From positions 1 to 41,351 of the forward strand of contig DRQG01000117.1 of assembly GCA_011369465.1 (NCBI GenBank): a stretch of DNA of 41,351 nucleotides. Reading direction: 5' to 3'. Made by a program: the position numbers and the translations under genes. The notes below the pieces were generated by a model. The model did no database searches and was not told the origin of the DNA. It was given only the letters and a program-made list of their open reading frames with translations. Below are positions 14,729-23,510 of this stretch, piece by piece (the stretch's first letter is position 1; every line of letters begins with the position of its first letter). This stretch comes from Caldithrix abyssi. Its GTDB lineage: Bacteria; Calditrichota; Calditrichia; Calditrichales; Calditrichaceae.

Positions 14729-16369
14729 TTAAAACTCCGTCGATTCCACATACTCTCCGTATACTTCCTTTAAAGTGTTAATCATTTCGCCCACCGTAGC
14801 GTACGCTTTGGCGGCGTCCACCAGAATGGGCATCATGTTGGTGCTGCCTTGGGCGGCTTTTTTGAGTTCGGCCAGAATATTTTGCACTTTGGCGTTGTCC
14901 CGTTCGGCGCGCAGCTTTTTCAGATTTTCCCGCTGCCGTTTTTCCACTTCGGGCGAGATCTGCAGCAGGGGAATCTCAATTTTTTCGTTTTCGTCCTTGT
15001 ATTCATTAACACCAACGATAATGCGGTCTTTCTTCTCGATCTCGTTTTGATACTGATAAGCGGCGCGGGCGATTTCCTTCTGGAAAAATCCTTTTTCGAT
15101 GGCCGGGATCACGCCGCCCAAATCGTCTATCTTTTTGAAGTATTCTTCGGCTTTGGCTTCCATTTTGTTGGTCAGGTCTTCTACAAAATAACTGCCGGCC
15201 AGGGGATCGATGGTGTGGGCAGTACCGGTTTCATAGGCCAGTATCTGTTGCGTGCGCAGGGCGATTTTTACGGCTTTTTCCGAAGGCAGAGCCAGGGTTT
15301 CATCCATCGAATTGGTATGCAGCGACTGCGTACCGCCCAACACGGCGGCCAGCGCCTGATAGGCCACGCGCACGATGTTGTTTTCCGGCTGCTGGGCGGT
15401 TAACGTACAACCGGCCGTTTGGGTATGGAAACGCAGCAGCCAGGAGCGGGGATTTTTAGCGCCGTATTTGTCGCGCATGCGTTTGGCATAAATACGCCGG
15501 GCAGCGCGGAATTTGGCAATTTCTTCGAAAAAGTCGTTGTGGGAATTGAAAAAGTGAGACAGACGCGGCGCAAATGCGTCCACATCCAGCCCGCGCTCGA
15601 TGGCGGCTTCCACATAGGCAAAACCGTCGGCCAGGGTGAAAGCCAGTTCCTGCGCCGCCGTGGCCCCGGCCTCGCGGATATGATAGCCGCTGATGCTGAT
15701 GGTGTTCCACTGCGGCATGTGCTCGGTACAGTATTCGATCATATCCACAATGATGCGCATGGACGGGCGGGGCGGGAAGATATATTCCTTCTGGGCAATG
15801 TACTCTTTCAAAATATCGTTTTGAATGGTACCGCGCACTTTGTCCAGAGGAACGCCCTGTTTTTCGGCGATGGCGATGTAAAAAGCCAGCAGGATCATGG
15901 CCGGCGAATTGATGGTCATCGAAGTGGAAACCTGATCGATGGGAATTCCTTCGAACAGGGTTTCCATATCTTTTAGCGAACTGACCGAAACACCGCACAC
16001 ACCCACTTCGCCCTCGCTCATCGGATCGTCGGCGTCGCGGCCCATTAAAGTGGGCAGGTCAAAAGCAACGGAAAGACCGGTTTGTCCGTTGGCCAGCAGA
16101 TATTTAAAGCGTTGGTTGGTGTCTTCCGGTGTTCCGAAACCGGCAAACTGGCGCATGGTCCACAGACGGCCGCGGTACATATTGGCGTGAATGCCGCGCG
16201 TATAGGGAAACTGTCCAGGATAGGACAGGTCGCGATCATAATCGAAATCCCGAAGCATATCCGGCGTACCCATTAATTCCACGGGTTCCCCGGAGGCGGT
16301 GATAAATTTAATATCGCGCGTTTTGGCCTGCTTCACGGCTTCCTGCCACTTTTTATAATTCTCGTTCAT
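14729..16369 (-). CDS. methylmalonyl-CoA mutase, catalytic large subunit
   Basis: A 546-residue protein equal to the TIM-barrel part of methylmalonyl-CoA mutase without the C-terminal B12 domain, which is encoded separately at 13660. Signatures: [20 protein letters not shown] near residues 49-68, [10 protein letters not shown], the substrate/B12 tunnel strand [13 protein letters not shown], and [19 protein letters not shown] followed by [20 protein letters not shown]. The C-terminus is a linker-like helix ([17 protein letters not shown], then [19 protein letters not shown]). ATG at 16369 follows GGGAGTC; the frame extends to 16444 but those residues are not family-like. It should act with the small subunit in propionyl-CoA assimilation or propionate formation. 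No MeaB/ArgK chaperone is adjacent. Confidence 0.9.
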   Translation of the reverse strand: MNENYKKWQEAVKQAKTRDIKFITASGEPVELMGTPDMLRDFDYDRDLSYPGQFPYTRGIHANMYRGRLWTMRQFAGFGTPEDTNQRFKYLLANGQTGLSVAFDLPTLMGRDADDPMSEGEVGVCGVSVSSLKDMETLFEGIPIDQVSTSMTINSPAMILLAFYIAIAEKQGVPLDKVRGTIQNDILKEYIAQKEYIFPPRPSMRIIVDMIEYCTEHMPQWNTISISGYHIREAGATAAQELAFTLADGFAYVEAAIERGLDVDAFAPRLSHFFNSHNDFFEEIAKFRAARRIYAKRMRDKYGAKNPRSWLLRFHTQTAGCTLTAQQPENNIVRVAYQALAAVLGGTQSLHTNSMDETLALPSEKAVKIALRTQQILAYETGTAHTIDPLAGSYFVEDLTNKMEAKAEEYFKKIDDLGGVIPAIEKGFFQKEIARAAYQYQNEIEKKDRIIVGVNEYKDENEKIEIPLLQISPEVEKRQRENLKKLRAERDNAKVQNILAELKKAAQGSTNMMPILVDAAKAYATVGEMINTLKEVYGEYVESTEF

Positions 16370-16549
16370 AAAAAGACTCCCGCTAAAATTTATTTTCCAA
16401 TTTTGTTTACTCTGAAAGAAGTTACAGCTGAAAAAGCATATCAAACAGCATAAAAAATAACGGCCTTATACGGCGTGATTTAATATACAAAAGGAAAAAG
16501 AATAATACATAATAGAAAATGCTTACTAAGAGTGAAAAGATGAAGATTT

Positions 16550-16835
16550 AGCTGTCGGTTATCGGCTTTTGGCTATAAGTGGTCAGTTTTCCCCGCCACG
16601 GCGGGTTCTTCGCTACGCTACGAAAGTTCCAAGTTACTAAGTTATTGAGTTATTAAGTTGTTGGGTTATAAGTTCCCAGTTCCCGGTTCCCAGTTTCCAG
16701 TTTCCAGCATCAAGTATCCAGCATCCATTTCCCATTTTCTAGTTTCAAGTTTCTAATTACTTGTCACGCGTTACCCGTCACCTGTCACTTTTTCTTGCGC
16801 TGCTTTACGTTTTTGTATTTTTGTTTCTTAAATCT
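16550..16835. repeat. low-complexity word cluster C
   Basis: The words run GTCGGTTATCGGCTTTTGGC; CCCCGCCACGGCGGG...CTACGAAAGTT (16591-16628); GTTACTAAGTTATTGAGTTA; TTCCCAGTTTCCAGTTTCC; AGCATCAAGTATCCAGCATC; and TTGTCACGCGTTACCCGTCA. This is the same order as clusters A and B. The rest of the 16370-16953 gap is AT-rich leader sequence without a gene. Confidence 0.8.
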
Positions 16836-16953
16836 CGTGAATTGTATTAACTACCATTCTCAGGCCTCAGCAGAAAAATTAATTATCCAAAAAGTTGTAA
16901 CTTATAGCGTTCTTTACTAACTTGATACCACGTTTTATCCAGAGGAGAACACC

Positions 16954-17112
16954 ATGAATTTCGGTATGACTGAAATCCTGATCATCCTGTTTATTATTCT
17001 GTTATTATTTGGCGCCAAACGCATCCCGGACCTGGCTCGCAGTCTGGGTTCCAGCGTTAAATCGTTTAAAAAGGGAATTACCGATCAGGAAGAGGAAGAC
17101 GCTTCCTCCTGA
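16954..17112 (+). CDS. tatA: TatA/TatE-type twin-arginine translocase subunit
   Basis: A 52-residue protein: MNFGMTEILIILFIILLLFG, then AKRIPDLARSLGSSVKSFKK and an acidic tail ending DASS. It has the TatA/E plan: short periplasmic N-terminus, a transmembrane helix (about 6-20), the FGAKRIPDLARSLG hinge and amphipathic helix, and a charged C-terminus. It forms the pore that exports folded Tat substrates. The acidic tail is shorter than in most TatA, so TatE-like is possible. AGAGGAGA at 16941-16948 is a good ribosome binding site. No tatC is adjacent; it appears to be a single-gene unit between word cluster C and clpB. Confidence 0.9.
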   Translation: MNFGMTEILIILFIILLLFGAKRIPDLARSLGSSVKSFKKGITDQEEEDASS

Positions 17113-17213
17113 TTATAGTATTTAACAGACAATATGACAGACCTCATATCACCGGATAGGTCTGCTCCACCTTCCATATCCTCTTTATTTCCTGAAAATC
17201 AACATTTTAGAGC

Positions 17214-17231
17214 ACTGGCACCATTCTTGCT
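17214..17231 (+). promoter_or_regulatory. sigma-54 (-24/-12) promoter of clpB
   Basis: CACTGGCACCATTCTTGCT contains TGGCAC and TTGCT with GG (17217-17218) and GC (17229-17230) exactly ten bases apart, the spacing required for RpoN promoters. The only departure from TGGCACG-N4-TTGC is C for G after the CAC. Transcription would start near 17242, leaving about 22 bases to the ATG at 17265 with AAGGAGG in between. An enhancer-binding activator would be needed; none is encoded in the window, though rpoN itself is at 33759. Confidence 0.65.
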
Positions 17232-17264
17232 TTAGCCTTCCTTAAAAAAATAAAGGAGGAAAAA

Positions 17265-19877
17265 ATGACAGTTGATAAATTAACCATAAAAGTACAGGAA
17301 GCGCTGAGCGAGGCTCAGCAGCTGGCGGGTGAATATGCCCATCAACAAATTGAACCGGAGCACCTGCTGCGCACCTTGATCACCGATACGGAAGGTGTGG
17401 TGCAGGCCATCATGCGTAAATTCGGTATCCCCGTGGAATCGGTTGAGGCCAAACTGGACGAAGCCATTAAAACCATGCCTAAGGTATATGGCGGGGGAAC
17501 CGGGCAGGTGTATCTGAGTCAGCGTCTGAACAACCTGATTAACGAGGCCTGGAAGGAAGCGCAGGCCTTGAAAGATGAATACATCAGCAGCGAACACATT
17601 CTGCTGGCTATGACCAAAGAAAAGGACGGAAAAGCGGCGGAAATTCTGCACGCCTTCGGGTTAACCGAAGAGATGGTGCTAAAAGCGCTTCAGGAAATCC
17701 GCGGCAATCAGCGGGTAACCGACCAGAACCCGGAGGACAAATATCAGGCTTTGCAGCGTTACGGACGTGATTTAACCGAACTGGCGCGTCAGGGCAAACT
17801 TGATCCGGTCATCGGCCGGGATGAAGAAATCCGCCGCGTATTGCAGGTACTTTCGCGGCGGACTAAGAATAATCCGGTGCTCATCGGCGAGCCGGGTGTG
17901 GGTAAAACGGCTGTTGTGGAAGGCCTGGCCCATCGTATTGTTAGCGGCGATGTACCGGAAAACCTGAGCGACAAACGCATTGTGGCCCTGGATATGGGCG
18001 CGCTGATCGCCGGGGCCAAGTTCCGTGGTGAGTTTGAGGAACGTCTGAAAGCGGTATTGAAAGAGGTAACCGGTTCCGAGGGCAAAATCATCCTTTTTAT
18101 AGATGAGTTGCACACGCTGGTAGGCGCCGGTGCAGCGGAGGGCTCCGTGGATGCCTCCAACATGATCAAACCGGCACTGGCCCGGGGCGAACTGCATACT
18201 GTAGGCGCCACGACGCTGGATGAATATCGCAAGTACATCGAAAAAGACGCCGCCCTGGAACGCCGTTTCCAACCGGTCATGGTGGATGAACCCAGCGTGG
18301 AAGATACGATCTCTATTCTGCGCGGATTGAAAGAGAAATACGAAGTGCATCACGGTGTGCGCATACAGGATTCCGCGCTGGTTTCCGCGGCCGTACTCTC
18401 GCACCGTTATATATCCGACCGATTTTTGCCGGATAAGGCCATCGACCTGATTGACGAGGCGGCCTCCAAGCTGCGCATAGAAATCGACTCCATGCCGGAA
18501 GAACTGGACGATGTGGAACGCCGCATCAAACAGCTGGAGATTGAGGCTGTGGCCCTGCGCAAAGAAAAGGACAGCGCCTCCAAAAAGCGGCTGGAAGACG
18601 TAAAAGCGGAAATCGCCGACTTGAAGGAAAAAGCCGGGGAACTGAAAACCCGCTGGCAGGCCGAGAAAGACACCATTCAGGCCATTCGGGAACTGAAGAC
18701 CCGTCTGGAAAATTACAAGGTGGAAATGGAAAAAGGCGAACGGGACGGGCAGCTGGATCGTGTCGCCGAAATTCGATACAGTTTAATTCCCGAAGCGGAA
18801 AAGGAATTGGAACAGCTCAATAAAAAGCTGGCGGAACTGCAAAAAAACGGCGCAATGCTCAAAGAGGAAGTGGATGAGGAGGATATTGCCGAAATCATCT
18901 CACGCTGGACGGGCATTCCCGTGCAAAAAATGCTGGAGAGCGAAAAGGAAAAATTGCTGCACATGGAAGAACGGTTGCGCAGCCGTGTTATCGGACAGGA
19001 GGAAGCCATTGTGGCGGTTTCCGACGCCGTCCGTCGTAACCGGGCCGGATTGGATGACCCGAACCGACCCATCGGTTCATTTATCTTTCTCGGGTCAACC
19101 GGCGTGGGTAAAACCGAACTGGCCCGGGCTCTGGCCGAGTTTCTGTTTGATGACGAAAATGCCATGGTACGCATCGATATGTCCGAATACATGGAACGCC
19201 ATTCCGTTTCACGCCTGATCGGATCGCCTCCGGGCTACGTGGGTTACGAAGAGGGCGGCCAGCTTACCGAACAGGTGCGCCGCAAACCCTATTCGGTCGT
19301 ATTGCTGGATGAAATCGAAAAAGCGCATCCGGAAGTGTTTAACATTCTGCTTCAGGTTCTGGACGACGGTCGTCTGACCGACAATAAAGGCCGTACCGTC
19401 GATTTCAAAAATACGATTATTATTATGACCTCCAACCTGGGCGCCGGATACATACGCGAACGGATGGAACAGCTTAACGGTAAATCGTCCGATGCGATCT
19501 ATGATGAAATAAAAGAAAACGTGATGAATATTCTGAAACAGTCTTTAAGGCCGGAATTTTTAAACCGGGTGGATGATATTATCGTCTTCCATCCGCTGGA
19601 TCTGGAACACATCAAAGAGATCGTGCGGCTGCAATTTAAGCATGTACAAAAGATGCTGGAATCCAAAGGGCTTAAAGCCGAGATTTCTCCAGCGGCTCTG
19701 GACTATCTGGCCCACAAAGGGTTCGATCCCATTTACGGTGCCCGCCCGCTTAAACGGTTGATCCAGAAAGAACTGGTAAACGAACTGGCTAAAGAACTGC
19801 TTAAAGGGGCTGTTACTGCGGGGCAGACGGTGACCATTGATTCTGACGGAAAAAATATTAAATTTGTAGCCAAATAA
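17265..19877 (+). CDS. clpB: ATP-dependent disaggregase ClpB
   Basis: A full-length 870-residue ClpB, the Hsp100 that threads aggregated proteins through its central pore together with DnaK. Domains: Clp N repeats (about 4-145); AAA1 with Walker [10 protein letters not shown] (208-216), Walker B ILFIDELH (276-283) and pore loop [11 protein letters not shown] (250-260); the coiled-coil M domain (about 405-530), which separates ClpB from ClpA/C; AAA2 with Walker [10 protein letters not shown] (610-618), pore loop GYVGYEEGG and DEIEKAHP; and a C-terminal D2-small domain. No ClpP-binding loop is expected. AAAGGAGG precedes the ATG. The start lies about 22 bp after a sigma-54 promoter; no CIRCE element is seen. 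Confidence 0.95.
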   Translation: MTVDKLTIKVQEALSEAQQLAGEYAHQQIEPEHLLRTLITDTEGVVQAIMRKFGIPVESVEAKLDEAIKTMPKVYGGGTGQVYLSQRLNNLINEAWKEAQALKDEYISSEHILLAMTKEKDGKAAEILHAFGLTEEMVLKALQEIRGNQRVTDQNPEDKYQALQRYGRDLTELARQGKLDPVIGRDEEIRRVLQVLSRRTKNNPVLIGEPGVGKTAVVEGLAHRIVSGDVPENLSDKRIVALDMGALIAGAKFRGEFEERLKAVLKEVTGSEGKIILFIDELHTLVGAGAAEGSVDASNMIKPALARGELHTVGATTLDEYRKYIEKDAALERRFQPVMVDEPSVEDTISILRGLKEKYEVHHGVRIQDSALVSAAVLSHRYISDRFLPDKAIDLIDEAASKLRIEIDSMPEELDDVERRIKQLEIEAVALRKEKDSASKKRLEDVKAEIADLKEKAGELKTRWQAEKDTIQAIRELKTRLENYKVEMEKGERDGQLDRVAEIRYSLIPEAEKELEQLNKKLAELQKNGAMLKEEVDEEDIAEIISRWTGIPVQKMLESEKEKLLHMEERLRSRVIGQEEAIVAVSDAVRRNRAGLDDPNRPIGSFIFLGSTGVGKTELARALAEFLFDDENAMVRIDMSEYMERHSVSRLIGSPPGYVGYEEGGQLTEQVRRKPYSVVLLDEIEKAHPEVFNILLQVLDDGRLTDNKGRTVDFKNTIIIMTSNLGAGYIRERMEQLNGKSSDAIYDEIKENVMNILKQSLRPEFLNRVDDIIVFHPLDLEHIKEIVRLQFKHVQKMLESKGLKAEISPAALDYLAHKGFDPIYGARPLKRLIQKELVNELAKELLKGAVTAGQTVTIDSDGKNIKFVAK

Positions 19878-19883
19878 TCCTCA

Positions 19884-19925
19884 AACCATCCCTCAAAACG
19901 TATGGGGGATGGTTTCTTTTTACTC
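19884..19925 (+). terminator. rho-independent terminator of clpB
   Basis: AAACCATCCC and GGGATGGTTT form a stem closed by a TCAAAACGTATGG loop, followed by CTTTTT. It lies seven bases after the clpB stop, separating clpB from the rhodanese operon. Confidence 0.85.
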
Positions 19926-19953
19926 TTCATTAAACCAAACAGGAAGTCCCGTG

Positions 19954-20358
19954 ATGAATACTAAAGTATTATACACCGTTGTTACCGTCCTTATTCTTGC
20001 CGCTCTCGGATATTTTTTTCTGCGTAAAAGTCCTGCCGATAAGGAATTTGCCATTACAAATATCACTGCCGAAGAAGTTAAAGCCAAAATTGACCGGCAG
20101 GAAGATATCGTTTTACTGGATGTACGCACACCGGCGGAATTCGACGGTCCGTTGGGACATATCGATGGCGCCTTGCTCATCCCTTTAAATGAACTGCAAA
20201 ACCGTGCTGCCGAGCTGGATTCCCTAAAGGACAAAGAGATTATCGTGTATTGTCGCAGCGGTAACCGCAGCCGTTACGCCACGGAATTTCTTTCGCAGCA
20301 GGGCTTTCATGCCGTAAATATGCTGGGCGGTATGAAGGCCTGGAACAAGTTGAAATAA
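19954..20358 (+). CDS. membrane-anchored rhodanese-like protein
   Basis: A 134-residue protein with an N-terminal membrane anchor (residues 5-23, VLYTVVTVLILAALGYFFL) and a periplasm-facing rhodanese domain (about 35-134). The active loop is C100-RSGNRS; DVRTPAEFDGPLGHIDGA (56-73) and GGMKAW near the end are standard. Rhodaneses carry sulfane sulfur as a Cys persulfide. ATG at 19954, after AGGAAGTCCCGTG, is preferred over 19909, which lies inside the clpB terminator. It is the first gene of a five-gene redox operon ending at 22335, so it may deliver or sense sulfur for the periplasmic cytochrome or thioredoxin encoded downstream. Confidence 0.85.
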   Translation: MNTKVLYTVVTVLILAALGYFFLRKSPADKEFAITNITAEEVKAKIDRQEDIVLLDVRTPAEFDGPLGHIDGALLIPLNELQNRAAELDSLKDKEIIVYCRSGNRSRYATEFLSQQGFHAVNMLGGMKAWNKLK

Positions 20359-20395
20359 ATTTGAATGTTTCAATAAAAATGAAAATGCACATGCC

Positions 20396-21484
20396 ATGAA
20401 AATTTCAATTTTAGTTTTGGTGATAGTATTTTTCGCTACATCGGCATATTCTCAACTGTTTAAAGCGGAAGAGAACACTACTTGTGCCGATTGCCACGAA
20501 GACATTTACGAGCATTGGAAGACCTCCATGCACGGGCGCTCCACGGCAGAATCCGATATACTGTACAAAGCTATGATGAACTGGGCTGTTGAGGACACAA
20601 AAGGCAAGGCCAAAAAATTGTGTGTACAGTGCCATACTCCGTATCAGGCTCTTAAAGGGCAGGAAGGGATATCGGAATCGGATTTAGGGCGACCGGTGGA
20701 TTGTGTGTATTGCCATTCCATCGATAATCTCCAGCAGCATCCCCGTTTTTCGATGACCTATTACGGCCCGAGGGACAATACCGAGGAAGATTTTCATAAA
20801 ATAGAAAAACGGGAACATTTCTCGGACGGAAGCCTCTGCCTGAGCTGCCATGCGGAATTAAAAAACCCCAAACAGCTTTCCGTTTGCGTAACCGGCGATG
20901 AATTTGCCGAAAGGCCGGATCAATCCAAAACATGCCAGGATTGCCATATGCCCCAAAGCAAAGATGACGAGGGAGGAGCATATTCCGGGCACGGTTTTAA
21001 CGGAGCGCATAATCCGGAATTTTTGCATAAGTCTTTAACCCTTAAAACGTCTAAAACAGACAGTGGGATAGAGGTGGTTATAATCAATGACAAAGCCGGC
21101 CACAGCTATCCAACCGGTTCGCCTTTGCGGCAGGTTATTTTAAAAGTGGTTGCGCGTGATGAAAAGGGGAATATTGTATTCGAAAACTGGAAAGAAAACC
21201 CACTCGAAGAGGACAAACAAGCGGTTTTTATGAAAATTTTTGAGGACGAAGAAAAATACGCGCCCGTTCCACCCTGGCGGGCAGCAGGTGTGAAAATGGA
21301 TCAGCGTTTTAAAGCCGGCGAAACCCGCAGACTGGCCTACAATATGCCCGAAACGGCCAAAGAAGTAACCGTGAAACTACTGTTTCGTTTGGCGCCGCTG
21401 CCTATTCTAAAACGGCTTGGAATCGATGACCCTTATCTGAAAAAAGCGCATCTAATCGATGAGCAGACGGTTCAATTCAATTAG
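20396..21484 (+). CDS. exported five-haem cytochrome c (c554-like)
   Basis: A 362-residue periplasmic multihaem protein. Signal peptide residues 1-20 (ending SAYSQ). Five CxxCH haem sites: C30-H34, C76-H80, C103-H107, C148-H152 and C180-H184. The spacing, with YWGPRD-like YYGPRDNTEEDF between the third and fourth sites, resembles the cytochrome c554/c-prime group that transfers electrons in N and S metabolism. Residues about 210-362 form a haem-free beta domain (VVIINDKAGHSYPTGSPLRQ) also known in such proteins. The substrate is not deducible; sulfur or nitrogen oxides are candidates given the rhodanese, DUF1858 and thioredoxin neighbours. Confidence 0.85.
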   Translation: MKISILVLVIVFFATSAYSQLFKAEENTTCADCHEDIYEHWKTSMHGRSTAESDILYKAMMNWAVEDTKGKAKKLCVQCHTPYQALKGQEGISESDLGRPVDCVYCHSIDNLQQHPRFSMTYYGPRDNTEEDFHKIEKREHFSDGSLCLSCHAELKNPKQLSVCVTGDEFAERPDQSKTCQDCHMPQSKDDEGGAYSGHGFNGAHNPEFLHKSLTLKTSKTDSGIEVVIINDKAGHSYPTGSPLRQVILKVVARDEKGNIVFENWKENPLEEDKQAVFMKIFEDEEKYAPVPPWRAAGVKMDQRFKAGETRRLAYNMPETAKEVTVKLLFRLAPLPILKRLGIDDPYLKKAHLIDEQTVQFN

Positions 21485-21496
21485 AAGGGATTAACG

Positions 21497-21706
21497 ATGC
21501 ACATTACTGCGGATATGCTCATCGAAGATATTGTGGAACAATATCCGCAAACCATCAAACCCATGCAGGAAATGGGCGTACAATGCATGGTATGCGGCGA
21601 ACCGGTTTGGGGTACTTTGGAAGAAAAAGTCCGCGAAAAAGGATTGGATAACTTAGAGGAAATAGTCCGTCGTTTAAATGATGTTATAGATAATACACCA
21701 TCATAA
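21497..21706 (+). CDS. DUF1858 domain protein
   Basis: A 69-residue protein consisting of a single DUF1858 domain, recognised by ITADMLIEDIVEQYPQTIKPM and GVQCMVCGEP. It resembles the N-terminal module of ScdA/RIC di-iron repair proteins and a stand-alone family often encoded beside hybrid-cluster or redox proteins. C30 and C33 form a CMVC pair that may be redox-active or bind a metal. It begins 12 bases after the cytochrome stop with GAAGGGA upstream, so it is in the operon. Confidence 0.85.
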   Translation: MHITADMLIEDIVEQYPQTIKPMQEMGVQCMVCGEPVWGTLEEKVREKGLDNLEEIVRRLNDVIDNTPS

Positions 21707-21727
21707 TACATACAGATAAGGAAAGAA

Positions 21728-21946
21728 ATGGAATTTTTCAAACATCGCTGGGCAAAACCGTTGGTTTTTGGCCTGATCGGAATGAGCGCAGGCTATGCCT
21801 ACTATTATTTTATCGGCTGCACCAGCGGAAGTTGCCCGCTAACCAGCAATCCGTTTATCACAACCGGCTATGGCCTCGGCGCTGGATTGATTTTGGGTTG
21901 GGACGGAAAGCGACCGGTTAAGAAGAAAGAGGAAGAAGAAAAATAA
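21728..21946 (+). CDS. DUF6132 family membrane protein
   Basis: A 72-residue protein with two membrane spans (about 10-29 and 46-58). Its conserved core, YYYFIGCTSGSCPLTSNPF (25-43), places two cysteines (C31, C36) at a membrane edge, and the tail is charged. The same pattern defines DUF6132 as I remember it. The function is unknown. The stop TAA overlaps the next ATG by one base (TAATG), so it is translationally coupled to the thioredoxin. Cysteines at the membrane beside a thioredoxin suggest a disulfide or sulfur relay. Confidence 0.8.
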   Translation: MEFFKHRWAKPLVFGLIGMSAGYAYYYFIGCTSGSCPLTSNPFITTGYGLGAGLILGWDGKRPVKKKEEEEK

Positions 21947-22335
21947 TGGATAGTATTTTATATATTGTACTTATTATCGTTGGCTTTTTTGTTGCCATGC
22001 AAGTGTATATTCGCCTGGTTAGCGCCTTAAAAAAAGGGAAAACCATAAGCGGAGTGAAAGGCGAGATCGGCCGGGAAATCGAAAAGGGCAACAAAGTGCT
22101 AGTGTATTTTTTTACTCCTACCTGTTCGGCCTGTAAGCCGATGACGCCGGTTATCGAAGAACTGCGCAAAGAATTTTCTAATTTATTTAAGGTTAACCTG
22201 GCACGGGATATGGATACGGGACGCCATTTTGGGGTGATGGGGACGCCGGCATTGGTTCTGGTGGAAGATAAAAAGATAAAGTCTTATATACTGGGGGCAC
22301 GCAACCGGCATTTCATCGAAAAATTACTGCGTTAA
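21946..22335 (+). CDS. membrane-anchored thioredoxin-fold protein
   Basis: A 129-residue protein with one N-terminal membrane helix (about 3-23) and a thioredoxin domain. The active site is C60-S-A-C63 in FFTPTCSACKPMTPVIEELR, and the cis-proline is P101 in GVMGTPALVL. It is probably periplasm-facing. A CSAC rather than CGPC site hints at a specialised reductant or oxidant. It is the last gene of the rhodanese-cytochrome-DUF1858-DUF6132 operon, followed by a strong terminator. Confidence 0.85.
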   Translation: MDSILYIVLIIVGFFVAMQVYIRLVSALKKGKTISGVKGEIGREIEKGNKVLVYFFTPTCSACKPMTPVIEELRKEFSNLFKVNLARDMDTGRHFGVMGTPALVLVEDKKIKSYILGARNRHFIEKLLR

Positions 22336-22374
22336 CCCGGGTTTAAGTACGGAAAAAAAGAAACATGCTAAGGT

Positions 22375-22398
22375 AGCGGGAAAAATCCCGCTTTTTTT
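22375..22398 (+). terminator. rho-independent terminator of the redox operon
   Basis: AGCGGGA-AAAA-TCCCGCT followed by TTTTTT, 40 bases after the thioredoxin stop. It closes the five-gene operon before the histidine kinase. Confidence 0.9.
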
Positions 22399-22485
22399 AT
22401 CTAAAAAAATGAGAAAAATCCTTAATAAATAAGAAATTAGAACGATAATACCATTACCTCAAATTCATCAATAACCGGTAAAACT

Positions 22486-23508
22486 ATGACCGAAGAAGAT
22501 ATTCGTACGATTGAACGTAAATATTTCTCTGGTATCGAGCTGGAATTAGCAGAGTATAAAGATTTGTATAATAAGGGCTTAGAGTTAATCCAAACTGAAC
22601 CTCGCCCTAAACAGTTACTGCTGGACATTTTGGATGAATATCAAAAAAGACTGGATGACCTTCCGCCTGTTGATTTGAGTGAAACGGGTCTTAAAAACTT
22701 GCCCAATGGCGTAAAAGAACGGGTTAAATCCCTTGTTTTGTTTGGCACACAGGCCGTATTGATAAAAGAGAATGCAGCCCTGCTGGAAGAACTGCGCCGA
22801 GTCAACGAAAACTACCGCAATCTGCTCAGTCTTGTTTCGCATGAATTCAAAAATACGCTTACTTCAATAAACGGATATACCCAACTGATTGAAAAACGGA
22901 TCCATAGCAGCAAGTATGATTCGCTGCCGGAGCTGAATGAGAATATTAACAGGTTGTCGGCAAACCTGTTCGGTTTGGTGGAAACTTTGTTCAGTATGTT
23001 GCTGATAGAAGAAGGCGAACTTCGCTTAAACAGAAAATTTTTTGATATTGTAGAGGATTCGTTGAAACCGGTGCTTTTGGAATTGCGTATGCGGTTGACA
23101 AAAGCGGGAATGCAGGTAGAAGTGGAAGCAGGCAACGAAAAAAATATCGTGTTAGGTGATGAAAAACTCATGCAGCTTGTGTTCCGAAATCTGATACTCA
23201 ACGCCATTCAGTACGGAAAAAAAGGCACAAACATAAAAATAAAGATTGATCGGAAAGAGAATCATATCGATATTATAGTAGTTAACAGCGGGAATGGGCT
23301 GGAAAAGGAACAGTTAAACAGAATCTTTGAAAAATTTTCCCGTTTCCATTCAACAAATAATCGTACCAATATCGGAATCGGATTATTTGCCGTAAAAAGT
23401 ATAATCGAACTGCACGGTGGAACCATCGAGGCGGAATCGAATATGGATGAAGGTATGCGGTTTACAATCCGTTTACCGTTTACGAACAATAATGAAGCAG
23501 TGGAGTAA
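22486..23508 (+). CDS. soluble sensor histidine kinase
   Basis: A 340-residue cytoplasmic kinase with no membrane segment. Residues 1-110 are an unrecognised, mainly helical sensory region ending in a coiled coil (KENAALLEELRRVNENYRN). HisKA: H119 in LVSHEFKNTLTSINGYTQL. HATPase: N-box LILNAIQYGKKG (about 232-243), G1 VVNSGNGL, F-box IFEKFSRF and G2 IGIGLFAVKSIIELHGG (about 300-316). The residues after the His are E-F-K-N where E-[FL]-[KR]-[NT] is usual, so it should be active. No response regulator is adjacent; two bases downstream is an RsbW-like ATPase, an unusual partner. Start: ATG at 22486 after AACCGGTAAAACT, with no strong Shine-Dalgarno. Confidence 0.85.
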   Translation: MTEEDIRTIERKYFSGIELELAEYKDLYNKGLELIQTEPRPKQLLLDILDEYQKRLDDLPPVDLSETGLKNLPNGVKERVKSLVLFGTQAVLIKENAALLEELRRVNENYRNLLSLVSHEFKNTLTSINGYTQLIEKRIHSSKYDSLPELNENINRLSANLFGLVETLFSMLLIEEGELRLNRKFFDIVEDSLKPVLLELRMRLTKAGMQVEVEAGNEKNIVLGDEKLMQLVFRNLILNAIQYGKKGTNIKIKIDRKENHIDIIVVNSGNGLEKEQLNRIFEKFSRFHSTNNRTNIGIGLFAVKSIIELHGGTIEAESNMDEGMRFTIRLPFTNNNEAVE

Positions 23509-23510
23509 AC

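Noticed and set aside
16370-16953. Cobalamin riboswitch before the mutase gene
   Set aside because: No B12-box-like conserved core was visible; the region is AT-rich leader plus word cluster C.
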